From the NCBI RefSeq assembly GCF_000716435.1, contig NZ_JNWO01000003.1:1-64000 (forward strand): a stretch of DNA of 64,000 nucleotides. The letters are read 5' to 3'. Made by a program: the position numbers and the translations under genes. Shown here one piece after another: positions 29,754 through 38,927 of this stretch. The notes beneath the pieces were generated by a model. It was not told where the DNA came from, made no database searches, and saw nothing but the letters and a program-made list of their open reading frames with translations. The stretch is from Streptomyces xylophagus (GTDB lineage Bacteria; Actinomycetota; Actinomycetes; Streptomycetales; Streptomycetaceae). The stretch's first letter is position 1. The number at the start of each line of letters is the position of its first letter.

Positions 29754-30635
29754 TCAGGAGGCCTCCGGCGACGGCACCACGGCCACCGGGCACTCCGCGT
29801 GGTGCAGCACCCCGTGCGCGACCGAGCCGATCCGCGCGCCCACCGCCGTACGGTGAGCGCGCCGCCCGACGACCATCAACTGCGCCCGCCCCGCCACCGA
29901 CAGCAGCACCTGCCCCGCGCTGCCCATCTCTATGTGCTCGACGACGGGCACATAGGGGAAGCGCTCCCGCCACGGCTCCAACGCCTCGGCCAGGGCCTTC
30001 TTCTCGTACGGCTCCAGGCCGCCGGCGTCGTCGAGGAGCTTCATGGAGCCGGGGCTGTAGGCGAACACCGGCGGCAGCGTCCACGCCCGCACGGCCCGTA
30101 CGGTCGCGCCACGCGCCGCCGCCGTCTCGAAGGCGAAGCCCAGCGCGGCGGCGCTGTCCTCGGGGTCGCCCTGCTGACCCACGACGATCTCCCGTCCGGC
30201 GGCCTCCCCGGACGCCTCGTCCCCGGCGCGCACGAGCACGACGGGCCGTACGGCATCGGCGATCACCTGCTGTCCGACGGAACCGAGCAGGAAGCCGACG
30301 ACGGGCCCGTGTCCGCGTGAGCCGAGGACCAGCAGTTCGGCGTCGGCAGCGGCGGCGGTCAGCGCGTCGACGGGGTCGCCCTCCAGGACGTCGGTGGTCA
30401 CGTCCAGGCCCGGGTGGCGTTCGGTGAGCGTCCGGGCGGCCTCGGCCGCCGCGTCCCGCACCCAGCGGCCCTGGGTGTCCCGGTCCCCGGCGTCGAGGGC
30501 CTGGTGCGGCTCGTACCGCCAGACGTGCACCACCCGCAGTGCCAGCCCCCGCCGTACGGCCTCCCGGCCCGCCCAGGCGAGTGCGGCGAGACTCTCCGCC
30601 GATCCGTCGACCCCTGCCGTGATCGGGCGTGTCAT
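29754..30635 (-). CDS. Universal stress protein, tandem UspA domains
   Basis: 293 aa with two UspA domains. The first is near 1-140 (ITAGVDGSAESLAALAWAGREA; ATP-loop GSRGHGPVVGFLLGSVGQQV). The second is near 150-290 (EIVVGQQGDPEDSAAALGFAF, ending in a VVGRRAHR...GSVAHGVLHHAECPV loop). The G-2x-G-9x-G(S/T) pattern suggests nucleotide binding. ATG 30635 has GGGAGG upstream; an in-frame start 27 bp earlier is less likely. Cytoplasmic, role in stress or dormancy inferred from the family. Convergent with the dehydrogenase; only 1 bp separates the stops. Confidence 0.92.
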   Translation of the reverse strand: MTRPITAGVDGSAESLAALAWAGREAVRRGLALRVVHVWRYEPHQALDAGDRDTQGRWVRDAAAEAARTLTERHPGLDVTTDVLEGDPVDALTAAAADAELLVLGSRGHGPVVGFLLGSVGQQVIADAVRPVVLVRAGDEASGEAAGREIVVGQQGDPEDSAAALGFAFETAAARGATVRAVRAWTLPPVFAYSPGSMKLLDDAGGLEPYEKKALAEALEPWRERFPYVPVVEHIEMGSAGQVLLSVAGRAQLMVVGRRAHRTAVGARIGSVAHGVLHHAECPVAVVPSPEAS

Positions 30636-30696
30636 CCCGTGGCCTCCCTGTGTTGCGGTCACCAGTGTCGGGCCCAGTCTTCACTACCCTGCCCGC

Positions 30697-31050
30697 ATGA
30701 CCTTGGAGTGGGAGCAGGTGGTCGTGGACGCGGCCGACCCCGTCGCGCTGGGACGCTGGTGGGCCGAGGCGCTCGGGTGGGTGGTGGTCGGCGAGACGCC
30801 GGACGAGTTCGAGATCCGGCCGGAGCCGGACCGCCTTCCCGGGCTGTTGTTCGTGCCGGTGCCCGAGCAGAAGACGATCAAAAATCGGCTGCATCTGGAC
30901 TTCCGGCCCGACGACCAGGAGGCCGAGGTGATCCGGCTGCTGGCGCTGGGGGCGCGGACGGCGGACGTCGGGCAGGGCGAGCAGCCGTGGGTGGTGCTGG
31001 TGGACCCTGAGGGGAACGAGTTCTGCGTGTTGCGCTCCCGGCGCCCCTGA
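30697..31050 (+). CDS. VOC-superfamily (glyoxalase-like) protein
   Basis: 117 aa. WEQVVVDAADPVALGRWWAEALGW, the HLDF motif (RLHLDFRPDDQEAEV) and VLVDPEGNEFCVL are typical of the Glyoxalase_6 type VOC fold. Such proteins bind small molecules or act as lyases/dioxygenases; the function here is unknown. ATG 30697. It precedes the redox-signalling trio by 120 bp but has no visible link with it. Confidence 0.82.
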   Translation: MTLEWEQVVVDAADPVALGRWWAEALGWVVVGETPDEFEIRPEPDRLPGLLFVPVPEQKTIKNRLHLDFRPDDQEAEVIRLLALGARTADVGQGEQPWVVLVDPEGNEFCVLRSRRP

Positions 31051-31170
31051 GGCCCGCCGTCTCGGGTGTAGCGGAGCGCGGCGCGGCGATCGAACATACG
31101 ATGGTCGGAGCCGGCGCGGTGGCAACGGCGCCGCCGTGCCGTGAATCCGACCACTCGGGGTGGGAGACGT

Positions 31171-32847
31171 ATGGCACAGGCCGCCGAAGCCGCGCGGACC
31201 GTCATCATGACCGTGGACGACGATCCGGGAGTTTCCCGTGCCGTCGCCCGTGACCTGCGGCGGCGCTACGGCGAGTCGTACCGGATCGTGCGCGCGGAGT
31301 CCGGTGAGTCCGCGCTGGACGCGCTGCGCGAGCTGAAGCTGCGGGGCGATCTCGTGGCCGTGATCCTGGCCGACTACCGCATGCCGCAGATGAACGGCAT
31401 CGAGTTCCTGGAGCAGGCCCTCGATGTCTATCCCGGCGCGCGTCGGGTGCTGCTGACCGCTTACGCGGACACGGACGCGGCGATCGACGCGATCAACGTT
31501 GTGGACCTCGACCACTATCTCCTCAAGCCCTGGGACCCGCCCGAGGAGAAGCTCTACCCGGTCCTGGACGACCTCCTGGAAGCGTGGCGGAACAGCGACT
31601 ACCGGCCGGTGCCCGCCACGAAGGTGGTCGGGCACCGCTGGTCGGCGCGTTCCTCGGACGTGCGGGAGTTCCTGGCCCGCAACCAGGTGCCGTACCGCTG
31701 GTACTCGGCGGACACCCCGGAGGGGCTGCGGCTGCTGTCCGCCGCCGGGCAGGACGGGCAGCGGCTGCCGCTCGTCATCACCGCCGACGGGTCGGTGCTC
31801 GTCGAGCCGGAGGCGCCCGAGCTGGCCGCGCAGGTGGGGCTCGCGACCACACCCACGGCCGACTTCTACGACCTCGTCGTCATCGGCGGTGGCCCTGCCG
31901 GGCTCGGCGCGGCCGTCTACGGGGCCTCCGAGGGACTGCGGACCGTTCTCGTGGAGCGGTCCGCGACCGGTGGGCAGGCCGGGCAGAGTTCGCGGATCGA
32001 GAACTACCTCGGCTTCCCGGACGGCGTGTCCGGGGCCCAACTCACGGACCGGGCGCGGCGGCAGGCCAGCAAGTTCGGCGCCGAGATCCTCACCGCGCGC
32101 GAGGTCACGGGTCTTGAGGCCAACGGGTCGGCGCGGGTCGTACGGTTCGCGGACGGTTCGGCGGTCGCCGCGCACGCCGTGATCCTGGCGACCGGTGTGT
32201 CGTACCGGCAGTTGGAGGCGCCCGGCACGCCCGATCTGACGGGCTGCGGGGTCTACTACGGCTCGGCGCTGACTGAGGCCGCCTCCTGCCAGGGGCACGA
32301 CGTGTACATCGTCGGCGGCGCCAACTCGGCGGGGCAGGCGGCCATGTACCTGGCCCGGGGCGCCAAGTCGGTGACCCTGCTGGTGCGAGGGCCCTCGCTG
32401 ACCGCGTCGATGTCGTACTACCTGATCCAGCAGATCAACGAGGCGGAGAACATCTCGGTCCGCACCGGCACCGTCGTCGAGGCCGCGCACGGCTCCGACC
32501 ATCTGGAGCAGCTCACCCTGCGCGACACGGAGAGCGGGAAGACCGAACTCGTCGACGCGCAGTGGATGTTCGTGTTCATCGGCGCTGCCCCGCTGACCGA
32601 CTGGCTGGACGGCTCGGTGCTGCGCGACGAACGCGGGTTCATCCTGGCCGGGCCCGACCTCACCGCGGACGGAAAGCCGCCCGCGAGCTGGGAGTTGGAC
32701 CGGGCGCCGTACCACCTGGAGACCAACATTCCCGGCGTGTTCGTGGCGGGCGACGCGCGCGCCGAGTCCGCGAAACGCGTCGCGTCCGCCGTCGGAGAGG
32801 GAGCCATGGCCGTGATGCTCGTCCACCGCTACCTGGAGCAGTCATGA
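31171..32847 (+). CDS. Response regulator receiver fused to thioredoxin reductase-like flavoprotein
   Basis: 558 aa. The receiver domain (about 8-125) has VDDDP, the phospho-acceptor Asp in LADYRMP, Thr in LLTAYAD and Lys in LLKPW, so it looks phosphorylatable. Residues about 150-222 resemble a glutaredoxin/thioredoxin-like fold without cysteines (VGHRWSARSSDVREFLARN...LPLVITADGS). The rest is a thioredoxin reductase-like FAD/NADPH protein: VIGGGPAGLGAAVYGA near 232, GGQAGQSSRIENYLGFP near 265, NADPH loop GGANSAGQAA near 385 and VAGDARAE near the end. The redox CxxC of classical TrxR is replaced by YGSA (GCGVYYGSALT), so it cannot be a normal TrxR. ATG 31171 has GGGAG upstream. Its stop overlaps the next start (ATGA). 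A regulated flavin reductase or redox sensor is inferred. Confidence 0.88.
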   Translation: MAQAAEAARTVIMTVDDDPGVSRAVARDLRRRYGESYRIVRAESGESALDALRELKLRGDLVAVILADYRMPQMNGIEFLEQALDVYPGARRVLLTAYADTDAAIDAINVVDLDHYLLKPWDPPEEKLYPVLDDLLEAWRNSDYRPVPATKVVGHRWSARSSDVREFLARNQVPYRWYSADTPEGLRLLSAAGQDGQRLPLVITADGSVLVEPEAPELAAQVGLATTPTADFYDLVVIGGGPAGLGAAVYGASEGLRTVLVERSATGGQAGQSSRIENYLGFPDGVSGAQLTDRARRQASKFGAEILTAREVTGLEANGSARVVRFADGSAVAAHAVILATGVSYRQLEAPGTPDLTGCGVYYGSALTEAASCQGHDVYIVGGANSAGQAAMYLARGAKSVTLLVRGPSLTASMSYYLIQQINEAENISVRTGTVVEAAHGSDHLEQLTLRDTESGKTELVDAQWMFVFIGAAPLTDWLDGSVLRDERGFILAGPDLTADGKPPASWELDRAPYHLETNIPGVFVAGDARAESAKRVASAVGEGAMAVMLVHRYLEQS

Positions 32848-34301
32848 GCGGGAAAGTGCTGCCGTGCAGCCCGCAGGAGATCGGCACGCTGTTCCTGTTC
32901 GAGAAGCTGACGCCGGAGCAGCTCGGCAGGCTGTGCTGCGACGGGCAGGTGGAGCAGTTCGAGGCCGGGCCCGTCTACACCGAAGGTGATCCCGCCACCT
33001 GCTTCTACGTCATGATCGAGGGCACCGTCGTGCTGTCGCGCCGCGTCGGCGAGGACGACGTGGAGGTCGCGCGGACCTCGCAACGCGGGGTGTACACGGG
33101 CGCGATGCAGGCCTACATCGGGGACCGGGTGCAGCAGGTGTACCTCAACTCGATGCGGGTGACGGAGACCACGCGGTTCTTCGTGCTGCCCGCCGAGACG
33201 TTCGCGGCCATCATGAGCGAGTGGTTCCCGATGGCGGTCCATCTGCTGGAGGGCCTCTTCTTCGGCCAGAAGAGCAGCCAGTTGGCGATCAGCCAGCGTG
33301 AACGGCTGCTGGCGCTGGGCTCGTTGTCGGCCGGACTGACCCACGAACTCAACAACCCCGCCGCGGCTGCCGTCCGGGCCACCTCGACGCTGCGGGAGCG
33401 GGTGGCGAAGATGCGGCACAAGCTGCGCGTCATTTCCTCCGGCCCGTACTCGCGGGAGGATCTCGCCAACCTCATCGACATCCAGGAGCGCACGGCCGAA
33501 CGGGTCGCCAAGGCACAGACGTTGAGCCCGCTGGAGGCCTCGGACCGCGAGGACCAGCTCACGGACTGGCTCGACGACCACGGTGTCACGGAGTCCTGGC
33601 AGATCGCGCCGACGTTCGTGCAGGCCGGTCTCGACGTCGAGTGGCTCGACCAGGTCGCGGCGGCCGTGGACGAGGAGATCCTGCCGGGAGCGATCGGCTG
33701 GCTCAACTACACGGTCGAGACAGAGCTGTTGATGACGGAGATCGAGGACTCCACGACCAGGATCTCCAACCTCGTCGGCGCCGCGAAGCAGTACTCGCAG
33801 CTGGACCGTGCCCCGTACCAGGTGGCCGATGTGCACGAACTCCTCGACAGCACACTGCTGATGCTCGGCGGGAAGGTCGGCGACCGGATCAAGGTCGTCA
33901 AGGAGTACGACCGTACGCTCCCGAAGATCCCGGCCTACCCGGCGGAGCTCAACCAGGTGTGGACGAACCTGATCGACAACGCGGTCTCCGCCATGAACAG
34001 CACGGGCGGGGAAGGCACGTTGACGGTGCGGACGGCGCTGGTGCGCGATCAGCTCATGGTGGAGTTCCGCGACACGGGGCCCGGTGTGCCGCAGGAGATC
34101 CGCAGCCGTATCTTCGACCCGTTCTTCACCACCAAGCCGGTGGGCGAGGGCACGGGGCTCGGTCTGGACATCTCCTGGCGGATCGTCGTCAACAAGCACC
34201 ACGGCACGCTCCAGGTGGAGTCGGTGCCGGGCGACACCCGCTTCCAGGTCCTGCTCCCCCTCACCGCCACAGACGACGAGACGCCCCAGGAGTCCGCATG
34301 A
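32844..34301 (+). CDS. Soluble histidine kinase with N-terminal cyclic-nucleotide-binding domain
   Basis: 485 aa, no membrane segment. A CRP-like cNMP-binding domain (about 15-135) precedes a DHp domain with LTHELNNP (His near 167) and a HATPase domain with NLIDNAVSAMN, DTGPGVP, FFTTKP and GTGLGL. All kinase motifs are intact. Coupled by ATGA overlaps to the gene before (receiver fusion) and the gene after (UBP zinc finger). The natural inference is that it phosphorylates the receiver of the fusion. The cNMP domain may bind a nucleotide or another ligand; the cassette is not clear enough to say. Confidence 0.88.
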   Translation: MSGKVLPCSPQEIGTLFLFEKLTPEQLGRLCCDGQVEQFEAGPVYTEGDPATCFYVMIEGTVVLSRRVGEDDVEVARTSQRGVYTGAMQAYIGDRVQQVYLNSMRVTETTRFFVLPAETFAAIMSEWFPMAVHLLEGLFFGQKSSQLAISQRERLLALGSLSAGLTHELNNPAAAAVRATSTLRERVAKMRHKLRVISSGPYSREDLANLIDIQERTAERVAKAQTLSPLEASDREDQLTDWLDDHGVTESWQIAPTFVQAGLDVEWLDQVAAAVDEEILPGAIGWLNYTVETELLMTEIEDSTTRISNLVGAAKQYSQLDRAPYQVADVHELLDSTLLMLGGKVGDRIKVVKEYDRTLPKIPAYPAELNQVWTNLIDNAVSAMNSTGGEGTLTVRTALVRDQLMVEFRDTGPGVPQEIRSRIFDPFFTTKPVGEGTGLGLDISWRIVVNKHHGTLQVESVPGDTRFQVLLPLTATDDETPQESA

Positions 34302-34648
34302 ACGACATCACCGGAATCGACACCGGCGTCCCGCCGAGCGGCGCCGGCTGCGTGGAGTGCGACGCGGCCGACGGCTGGTGGTTCCACCTCCGGCGGTGCG
34401 CGCAGTGCGGTCACATCGGGTGTTGCGACGACTCCCCCGCCAAGCACGCCACCGCCCACTACCAGTCGACGGGGCATCCGTTCATCCAGAGCTACGAGCC
34501 CGGGGAGGGCTGGTTCTGGAACTTCACCACGTCCGAGCTGTACGACTCCGGTCCCGAGCTGGCCGCCCCGGTGAGCCACCCGAAGGATCAGCCGGTGCCG
34601 GGTCCCGCCGGACGCGTTCCGGCGAACTGGGCCGAGACCCTGCGCTGA
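34298..34648 (+). CDS. UBP-type zinc finger protein
   Basis: 116 aa. CVECDAADGWWFHLRRCAQC, then CDDSPAKHATAHYQSTGHP, give the C-x2-C...C-x2-C...C, H...H...H zinc pattern of ZnF-UBP domains, which in eukaryotes bind the C-terminal Gly-Gly of ubiquitin. There is no other domain. Start codon overlaps the kinase stop (ATGA), so it is translated with the kinase. Bacterial examples have no established role. Possible partners are proteins with a free Gly-Gly tail or a small-protein modifier; that is inference. Confidence 0.88.
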   Translation: MNDITGIDTGVPPSGAGCVECDAADGWWFHLRRCAQCGHIGCCDDSPAKHATAHYQSTGHPFIQSYEPGEGWFWNFTTSELYDSGPELAAPVSHPKDQPVPGPAGRVPANWAETLR

Positions 34649-34724
34649 ACCGGCCCGCCGGGCGGGAGGCGTCTCCCGCCCGGTGGCCAGGTGCGTTGTC
34701 AGCGACGCGTGCCAGGATGGGGGC

Positions 34725-37688
34725 GTGTCGCAATCCGTAGCAGCAGCGCCGCTCATCGGCCGGGACGAGGAACTCGCCCGCCTCGCCGGTGTGCTGGAGC
34801 GTGCCCGCGCGGGCACGGCCGGGGCCGTACTGATCGCCGGGGACGCGGGCGTCGGCAAGACCCGGGTCCTCGACGAGGTGGCAGCGCGGGCGACGCACGT
34901 CGGCATGACCGTCCTGACCGGGCACTGTGTCGACCTCGGTGACGTCGGTCTGCCGTATCTGCCGTTCACGGAGATCCTCGGGGTCCTCGCCGACGACGAG
35001 CGCTTCGCCGCCGCCCTGGCCGCGCATCCGGCGGTCGACCGGCTGCTCGGCGCCGGTACGGACGCGGCACGGGACGCGGGCAGCCGGCTGCGGCTCTTCG
35101 AGGGCATCGCCGGACTCCTCGCCGACCTCTCCGACATCGCTCCCCTGCTCCTCGTCCTGGAAGACCTGCACTGGGCCGACCAGTCCTCCCGCGACCTGCT
35201 CCGCTTCCTCCTCAGCCGGGGCATCCTGCAACGCCCGGCGGGCGGCGCCCCCACCCACCGCCTCGCGGTGTTCGCGTCGTACCGCGCGGACGACCTCCAC
35301 CGCCGCCATCCCCTACGGCCCCTGCTGGCCGAGCTGGTGCGGCTGCCCGCCGTGGAGCGCCTGGAGCTACGGCCCATGGGGGACGCGGAGGTCGCCCGGC
35401 TGGTGCGCGCCCTGCGCACGGGTCCGGTGCCGGACGGCACGGTCCGCCGGATCGTCGAGCGCGCCGAGGGAAACGCCTTCTACGCCGAGGAGTTGCTCGC
35501 GGCGAGCGACATGGAGGCGGGCGGGGTGCCGAGCGGGCTGGCCGACGTCCTGCTGATCCGGTTCGAGCAACTCTCCGACACCGCACAGCAGGTGCTGCGC
35601 ACCGCCGCCGTCGCCGGACGCCGGGTCGAGTACGACCTGCTGCGGGACGCGATCCAACTCCCTGAGGACGAGCTGGAGTCGGCGCTGCGGGAAGCGGTCG
35701 AGCGGCAGCTCCTGGTCCCCGGGCAGGGCGACACGTACTCCTTCCGGCACGCCCTCGCCCGTGAGGCGGTGTACGCCGATCTGCTCCCCGGCGAGCGGTC
35801 CCGGCTGCACGGTTCGTTCGCCCGTCTCCTCGCCGGGCGCGGCCACCCCGCCGAGAGCGCGGCGGAGCGCGCCCACCACTACCGCGAGAGCCACGACCTG
35901 GCCGAGGCGCTGGCCGCCTCGCTGGAGGCCGCCGACCACGCCCAGCGCGTGGGCGCTCCCGCCGAGGAGCTACGGCATCTCGAGACCGCTCTTGATCTGT
36001 GGACCTCGGTCGACCCGGCTGCCCGGCCGTCGGGCGAGGGCATCGACATTGTGGCCCTCACCCTGCGTGCCTCGGCGGCGGCCGCCCATGCCGGGGACTC
36101 GCACCGCGCGGTCTCCCTCACCCGGTCCGCGCTCGCCGGGATCGGCCAGGACGCGGACTCCGAGCTGGCCGCCCGGGTCCGCTACACCCTGGCCGGCAAT
36201 CTCATCGGCGTCGACAGCCTGACCGCCGCGTTCGCCTACAGCAGCGAGGCCTTGGCGATGATCCCCTCCGAGCCACCCTCTCGGACCTGGGTGTGGGCGG
36301 CGGCCACGCATGTGATGGCGGCCCGTCAGGTCGGCGAGGACGGGATCGCGCTGCGGGTCGCCCGCCAGGCCCTGCGCACCGCCGAGGAACTCCAACTGGC
36401 CGACGCCCGGGCCGATCTGCTGATCTCGCTGGCCGGGCTCGAAGGGGGTGGCCGGCGCACCCGGGAGGGCCGCGAACGGCTCGCGGAAGCACGCGAGTTG
36501 GCCCGGCGGGCGGGACACGCGCCCGTGGAGATGCGCGCGCTGTTCAACCTCGCCATCGGCAGTTTCGAGTCCGGGGACTTGGAGGAGTCCCTGCCCTGGC
36601 TCACCGAGGGGCTGGACCGGGCCCGTCGCGCCGGGCTGCTGTCGTCGCCCTATCCGCTGGAGATGCGCTATCTCCAACTCCTCGTGCTCTACACGCTGGG
36701 TCGCTGGGACGAGTGCGCGAAGGCCGCCGCGAGCGACGCGGAAGTGCTGCCGCACGCGGGCGGCTTCACCATGGGACCCGCGCTGTATGTGGGGCTGGCG
36801 CGGGGCGACTTGAAGGCCGCGGAGCGGGCTCGTGCCCTGCTGGACGGGCCGTTCGACTGGATGGCCGCGCTGGTGTCGGGCATCGTGCTGACGGACGCCG
36901 CGGCCTTCCAGGGCGATCCGGAGGCGGCCGTGGAGCGGATGCGGGCCGCGGTCACGGCGTTGACCGACGACTCCGGCCGGCGTCCCGACGTCACGGTCCG
37001 GCTCGCCGCGCTCGCCCTGTCCGCGGTCGCCGACCGGACTGTCGCCCTGCGGCAGACCGGAGACGAGGCGGGGGTACGGCGCTGGACGGACACCGCGACG
37101 GAACTCGTCGAACTGGCACGGACCGTCACGAAGGAGGGCCGCAGCGGCCGTCCGCAAGGGCCGGAGGGCCTGGCCTGGCTGGCCCGCGCCGAGGCGGAGT
37201 GGGCGCGGGCGGCCATGGGACCGGACGCGGCGGCCTGGGAGAAGGCGGTGGCAGCCTTCGACTACGGCGACGCCTACGAACGGGCCCGCTGCCAATTCCG
37301 TTTCGCCGAGGCCCTGTTGACGGCCGACCGCCGTGAGGAGGCGGCCGCCCAGGCCCGTACGGCACGGGAGACGGCCGCCCGGCTCGGTGCCGCTCCCCTG
37401 CTCGCGCGGTTGGACACGTTGATCCGCCGAGGCCGCCTGGGCGACCCGGCGCCGGACACCGGGGACCGCCCCTCGCCGCTGACGGCCCGCGAGCGGGACG
37501 TGCTGCGGCTGCTCGCCCTCGGCCGCAGCAACCGCCAGATCGGCGAGGAGCTGTTCATCACCGGCAAGACGGCGAGCGTCCACGTCTCCAACATCCTCGC
37601 GAAGCTGAGCGCCGCGAGTCGTACGGAGGCGGTGGCGATCGCCTACCGCCAGGGCCTGATCACCCCGGAGGCCACGGCGTCCGGCTGA
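34725..37688 (+). CDS. Large LuxR-family (LAL-type) ATPase transcriptional regulator
   Basis: 987 aa. Walker A GDAGVGKTR near residue 40 and a Walker B-like LLLVLEDLHWAD near 140 form the AAA/NACHT-like ATPase. A long helical, probably TPR-like, sensor region follows, with a C-terminal LuxR HTH (LTARERDVLRLLALGRSNRQI...; about 918-980). GTG 34725 is preferred over an ATG 42 bp upstream because GGATGGGGG lies just before it. LAL regulators often activate carbon-use or antibiotic genes; the target here is not evident. It ends 18 bp from the convergent lipase-like gene. Confidence 0.91.
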   Translation: MSQSVAAAPLIGRDEELARLAGVLERARAGTAGAVLIAGDAGVGKTRVLDEVAARATHVGMTVLTGHCVDLGDVGLPYLPFTEILGVLADDERFAAALAAHPAVDRLLGAGTDAARDAGSRLRLFEGIAGLLADLSDIAPLLLVLEDLHWADQSSRDLLRFLLSRGILQRPAGGAPTHRLAVFASYRADDLHRRHPLRPLLAELVRLPAVERLELRPMGDAEVARLVRALRTGPVPDGTVRRIVERAEGNAFYAEELLAASDMEAGGVPSGLADVLLIRFEQLSDTAQQVLRTAAVAGRRVEYDLLRDAIQLPEDELESALREAVERQLLVPGQGDTYSFRHALAREAVYADLLPGERSRLHGSFARLLAGRGHPAESAAERAHHYRESHDLAEALAASLEAADHAQRVGAPAEELRHLETALDLWTSVDPAARPSGEGIDIVALTLRASAAAAHAGDSHRAVSLTRSALAGIGQDADSELAARVRYTLAGNLIGVDSLTAAFAYSSEALAMIPSEPPSRTWVWAAATHVMAARQVGEDGIALRVARQALRTAEELQLADARADLLISLAGLEGGGRRTREGRERLAEARELARRAGHAPVEMRALFNLAIGSFESGDLEESLPWLTEGLDRARRAGLLSSPYPLEMRYLQLLVLYTLGRWDECAKAAASDAEVLPHAGGFTMGPALYVGLARGDLKAAERARALLDGPFDWMAALVSGIVLTDAAAFQGDPEAAVERMRAAVTALTDDSGRRPDVTVRLAALALSAVADRTVALRQTGDEAGVRRWTDTATELVELARTVTKEGRSGRPQGPEGLAWLARAEAEWARAAMGPDAAAWEKAVAAFDYGDAYERARCQFRFAEALLTADRREEAAAQARTARETAARLGAAPLLARLDTLIRRGRLGDPAPDTGDRPSPLTARERDVLRLLALGRSNRQIGEELFITGKTASVHVSNILAKLSAASRTEAVAIAYRQGLITPEATASG

Positions 37689-37706
37689 ACCTCACGTCAC
37701 TGAACC

Positions 37707-38927
37707 TCACTTCGCGCAGTCGAGGCTCTTCAGGTCGACGGCGTCGGCCATGGCCGCCATCCCCTTGTCGTTGGGGTGGATGTGGTCTCCGCCGTCGAAG
37801 AAGGGGAGCATCCTCTCCTGGTCGTAGGGGCTGCGGAGAATGTGGTCGAAGTCGGTGACAGCGTCCAACTCCCCGCTGCTCCTGATGAATTGGTTGACCT
37901 CCTGGCGTACGGCCTCGGCCGCCGGGTCCCATTCGGGCCAGCCCTTGAACGGGCCGACCGTGGACCCGACGACACACTTCCCGGCCGCGTGCGCCCGGTC
38001 GATGATCTCGCGGTAGCCGGCGATCAGATCCTGAGCGGTGACGCCGGAATGGGCCTTGAGGTCGTTGACGCCCTCGAAGAGGAACACGGTGCGGACGCCG
38101 GGCTGGGACAGCACATCGCGCTGCAGCCGGTTGAGGGCGCTCTGCCCGGCGCCGTCGGCGAGGACCTTGTTGCCGGAGATCCCTTCGTTGGCCACGCCCT
38201 TGACCGACGTGCCGGCGGTCTGGAGTCGTCGGGCCAGGTAGTCCGGCCAGCGCCGGTTCTGGTCCGTGGTGGACGCCCAGCCGTCCGTGATGGAGTCGCC
38301 GAGCGTGACCACGGCTCCGATGCCCGCGCTCGGCCTGACGGACACGGCGTCGAGGTAGTACCAGGACCCGGTGGTGTCCGTCCAGGAGGTGGCGCCCTCC
38401 TCGCCGGTGTGGTCGCCCTGGGTCGCGTACGACGTCTGCATGGCCATGCCGTGGCCGGTCGCCGGGCCCGCCGCGTCCGGGGTGTGGATGCTGACCACGA
38501 GGTTGGTCGCGGCGGGCAGCCTGCCGGACAGCGGGTCGCTGTAGGCGACCGCGCCCGCGGGGATGGTGACCGACCGTTCGCCGCCGAAGGTCAGTCGCCG
38601 GTTGGAGCCGGGCACCAGCGCGGCGCCCGTCTGCTGCCGGCCCGCGTAGACGTTGTCGAAGGTCACCGGCCGGTCGCCGAAGGCGTTGGAGAGCCGGATC
38701 CGCAGATCGCCGCCCGCGACACTGGTGTGCACGATCAGGCGGTAACTGCGGTCGGCGACACCGTCACCGAGGTGGTCGGCGCTCGCTCCCCAGGTGATGA
38801 CGTCTTGCGGGTCGTTCAGGGCCTTCACCTGTGCCTGCGGTTGTGCGTGTGCGGGTCCGGCCTGGAAGGCGGCGGCGAGCAGGAGGAGTGCGGCCGTACG
38901 GCGCAGTCGTGCCCGTCTCGCCGTCAC
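37707..38927 (-). CDS. Secreted SGNH/GDSL hydrolase
   Basis: 406 aa with N-terminal signal peptide (RRTAALLLLAAAFQAGPAHA). An N-terminal beta-rich domain precedes the SGNH hydrolase domain: TLGDSITDGWAS near 206 (catalytic Ser), GISGNKVL, GVNDL, and DHIHPND near 382 (Asp/His). Esterase or polysaccharide deacetylase-type activity is expected. The GTG start overlaps the fucosidase stop (GTGA), so it is cotranslated with the GH95 gene; the frame runs open further upstream but that is a shadow of GH95. Probably removes acyl groups from the same glycan the neighbouring enzymes cut. Confidence 0.88.
   Translation of the reverse strand: MTARRARLRRTAALLLLAAAFQAGPAHAQPQAQVKALNDPQDVITWGASADHLGDGVADRSYRLIVHTSVAGGDLRIRLSNAFGDRPVTFDNVYAGRQQTGAALVPGSNRRLTFGGERSVTIPAGAVAYSDPLSGRLPAATNLVVSIHTPDAAGPATGHGMAMQTSYATQGDHTGEEGATSWTDTTGSWYYLDAVSVRPSAGIGAVVTLGDSITDGWASTTDQNRRWPDYLARRLQTAGTSVKGVANEGISGNKVLADGAGQSALNRLQRDVLSQPGVRTVFLFEGVNDLKAHSGVTAQDLIAGYREIIDRAHAAGKCVVGSTVGPFKGWPEWDPAAEAVRQEVNQFIRSSGELDAVTDFDHILRSPYDQERMLPFFDGGDHIHPNDKGMAAMADAVDLKSLDCAK

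Noticed and set aside
29572..32826. Leftward open frame of over 1000 codons across the universal stress protein and the receiver-reductase fusion
   Set aside because: Antisense or wrong-frame reading of well-supported genes; no recognisable domain.
37689..37706. Repeat of CTGAACCTCAC between the convergent LuxR-family and SGNH genes
   Set aside because: Too short and partly in coding sequence; no hairpin.
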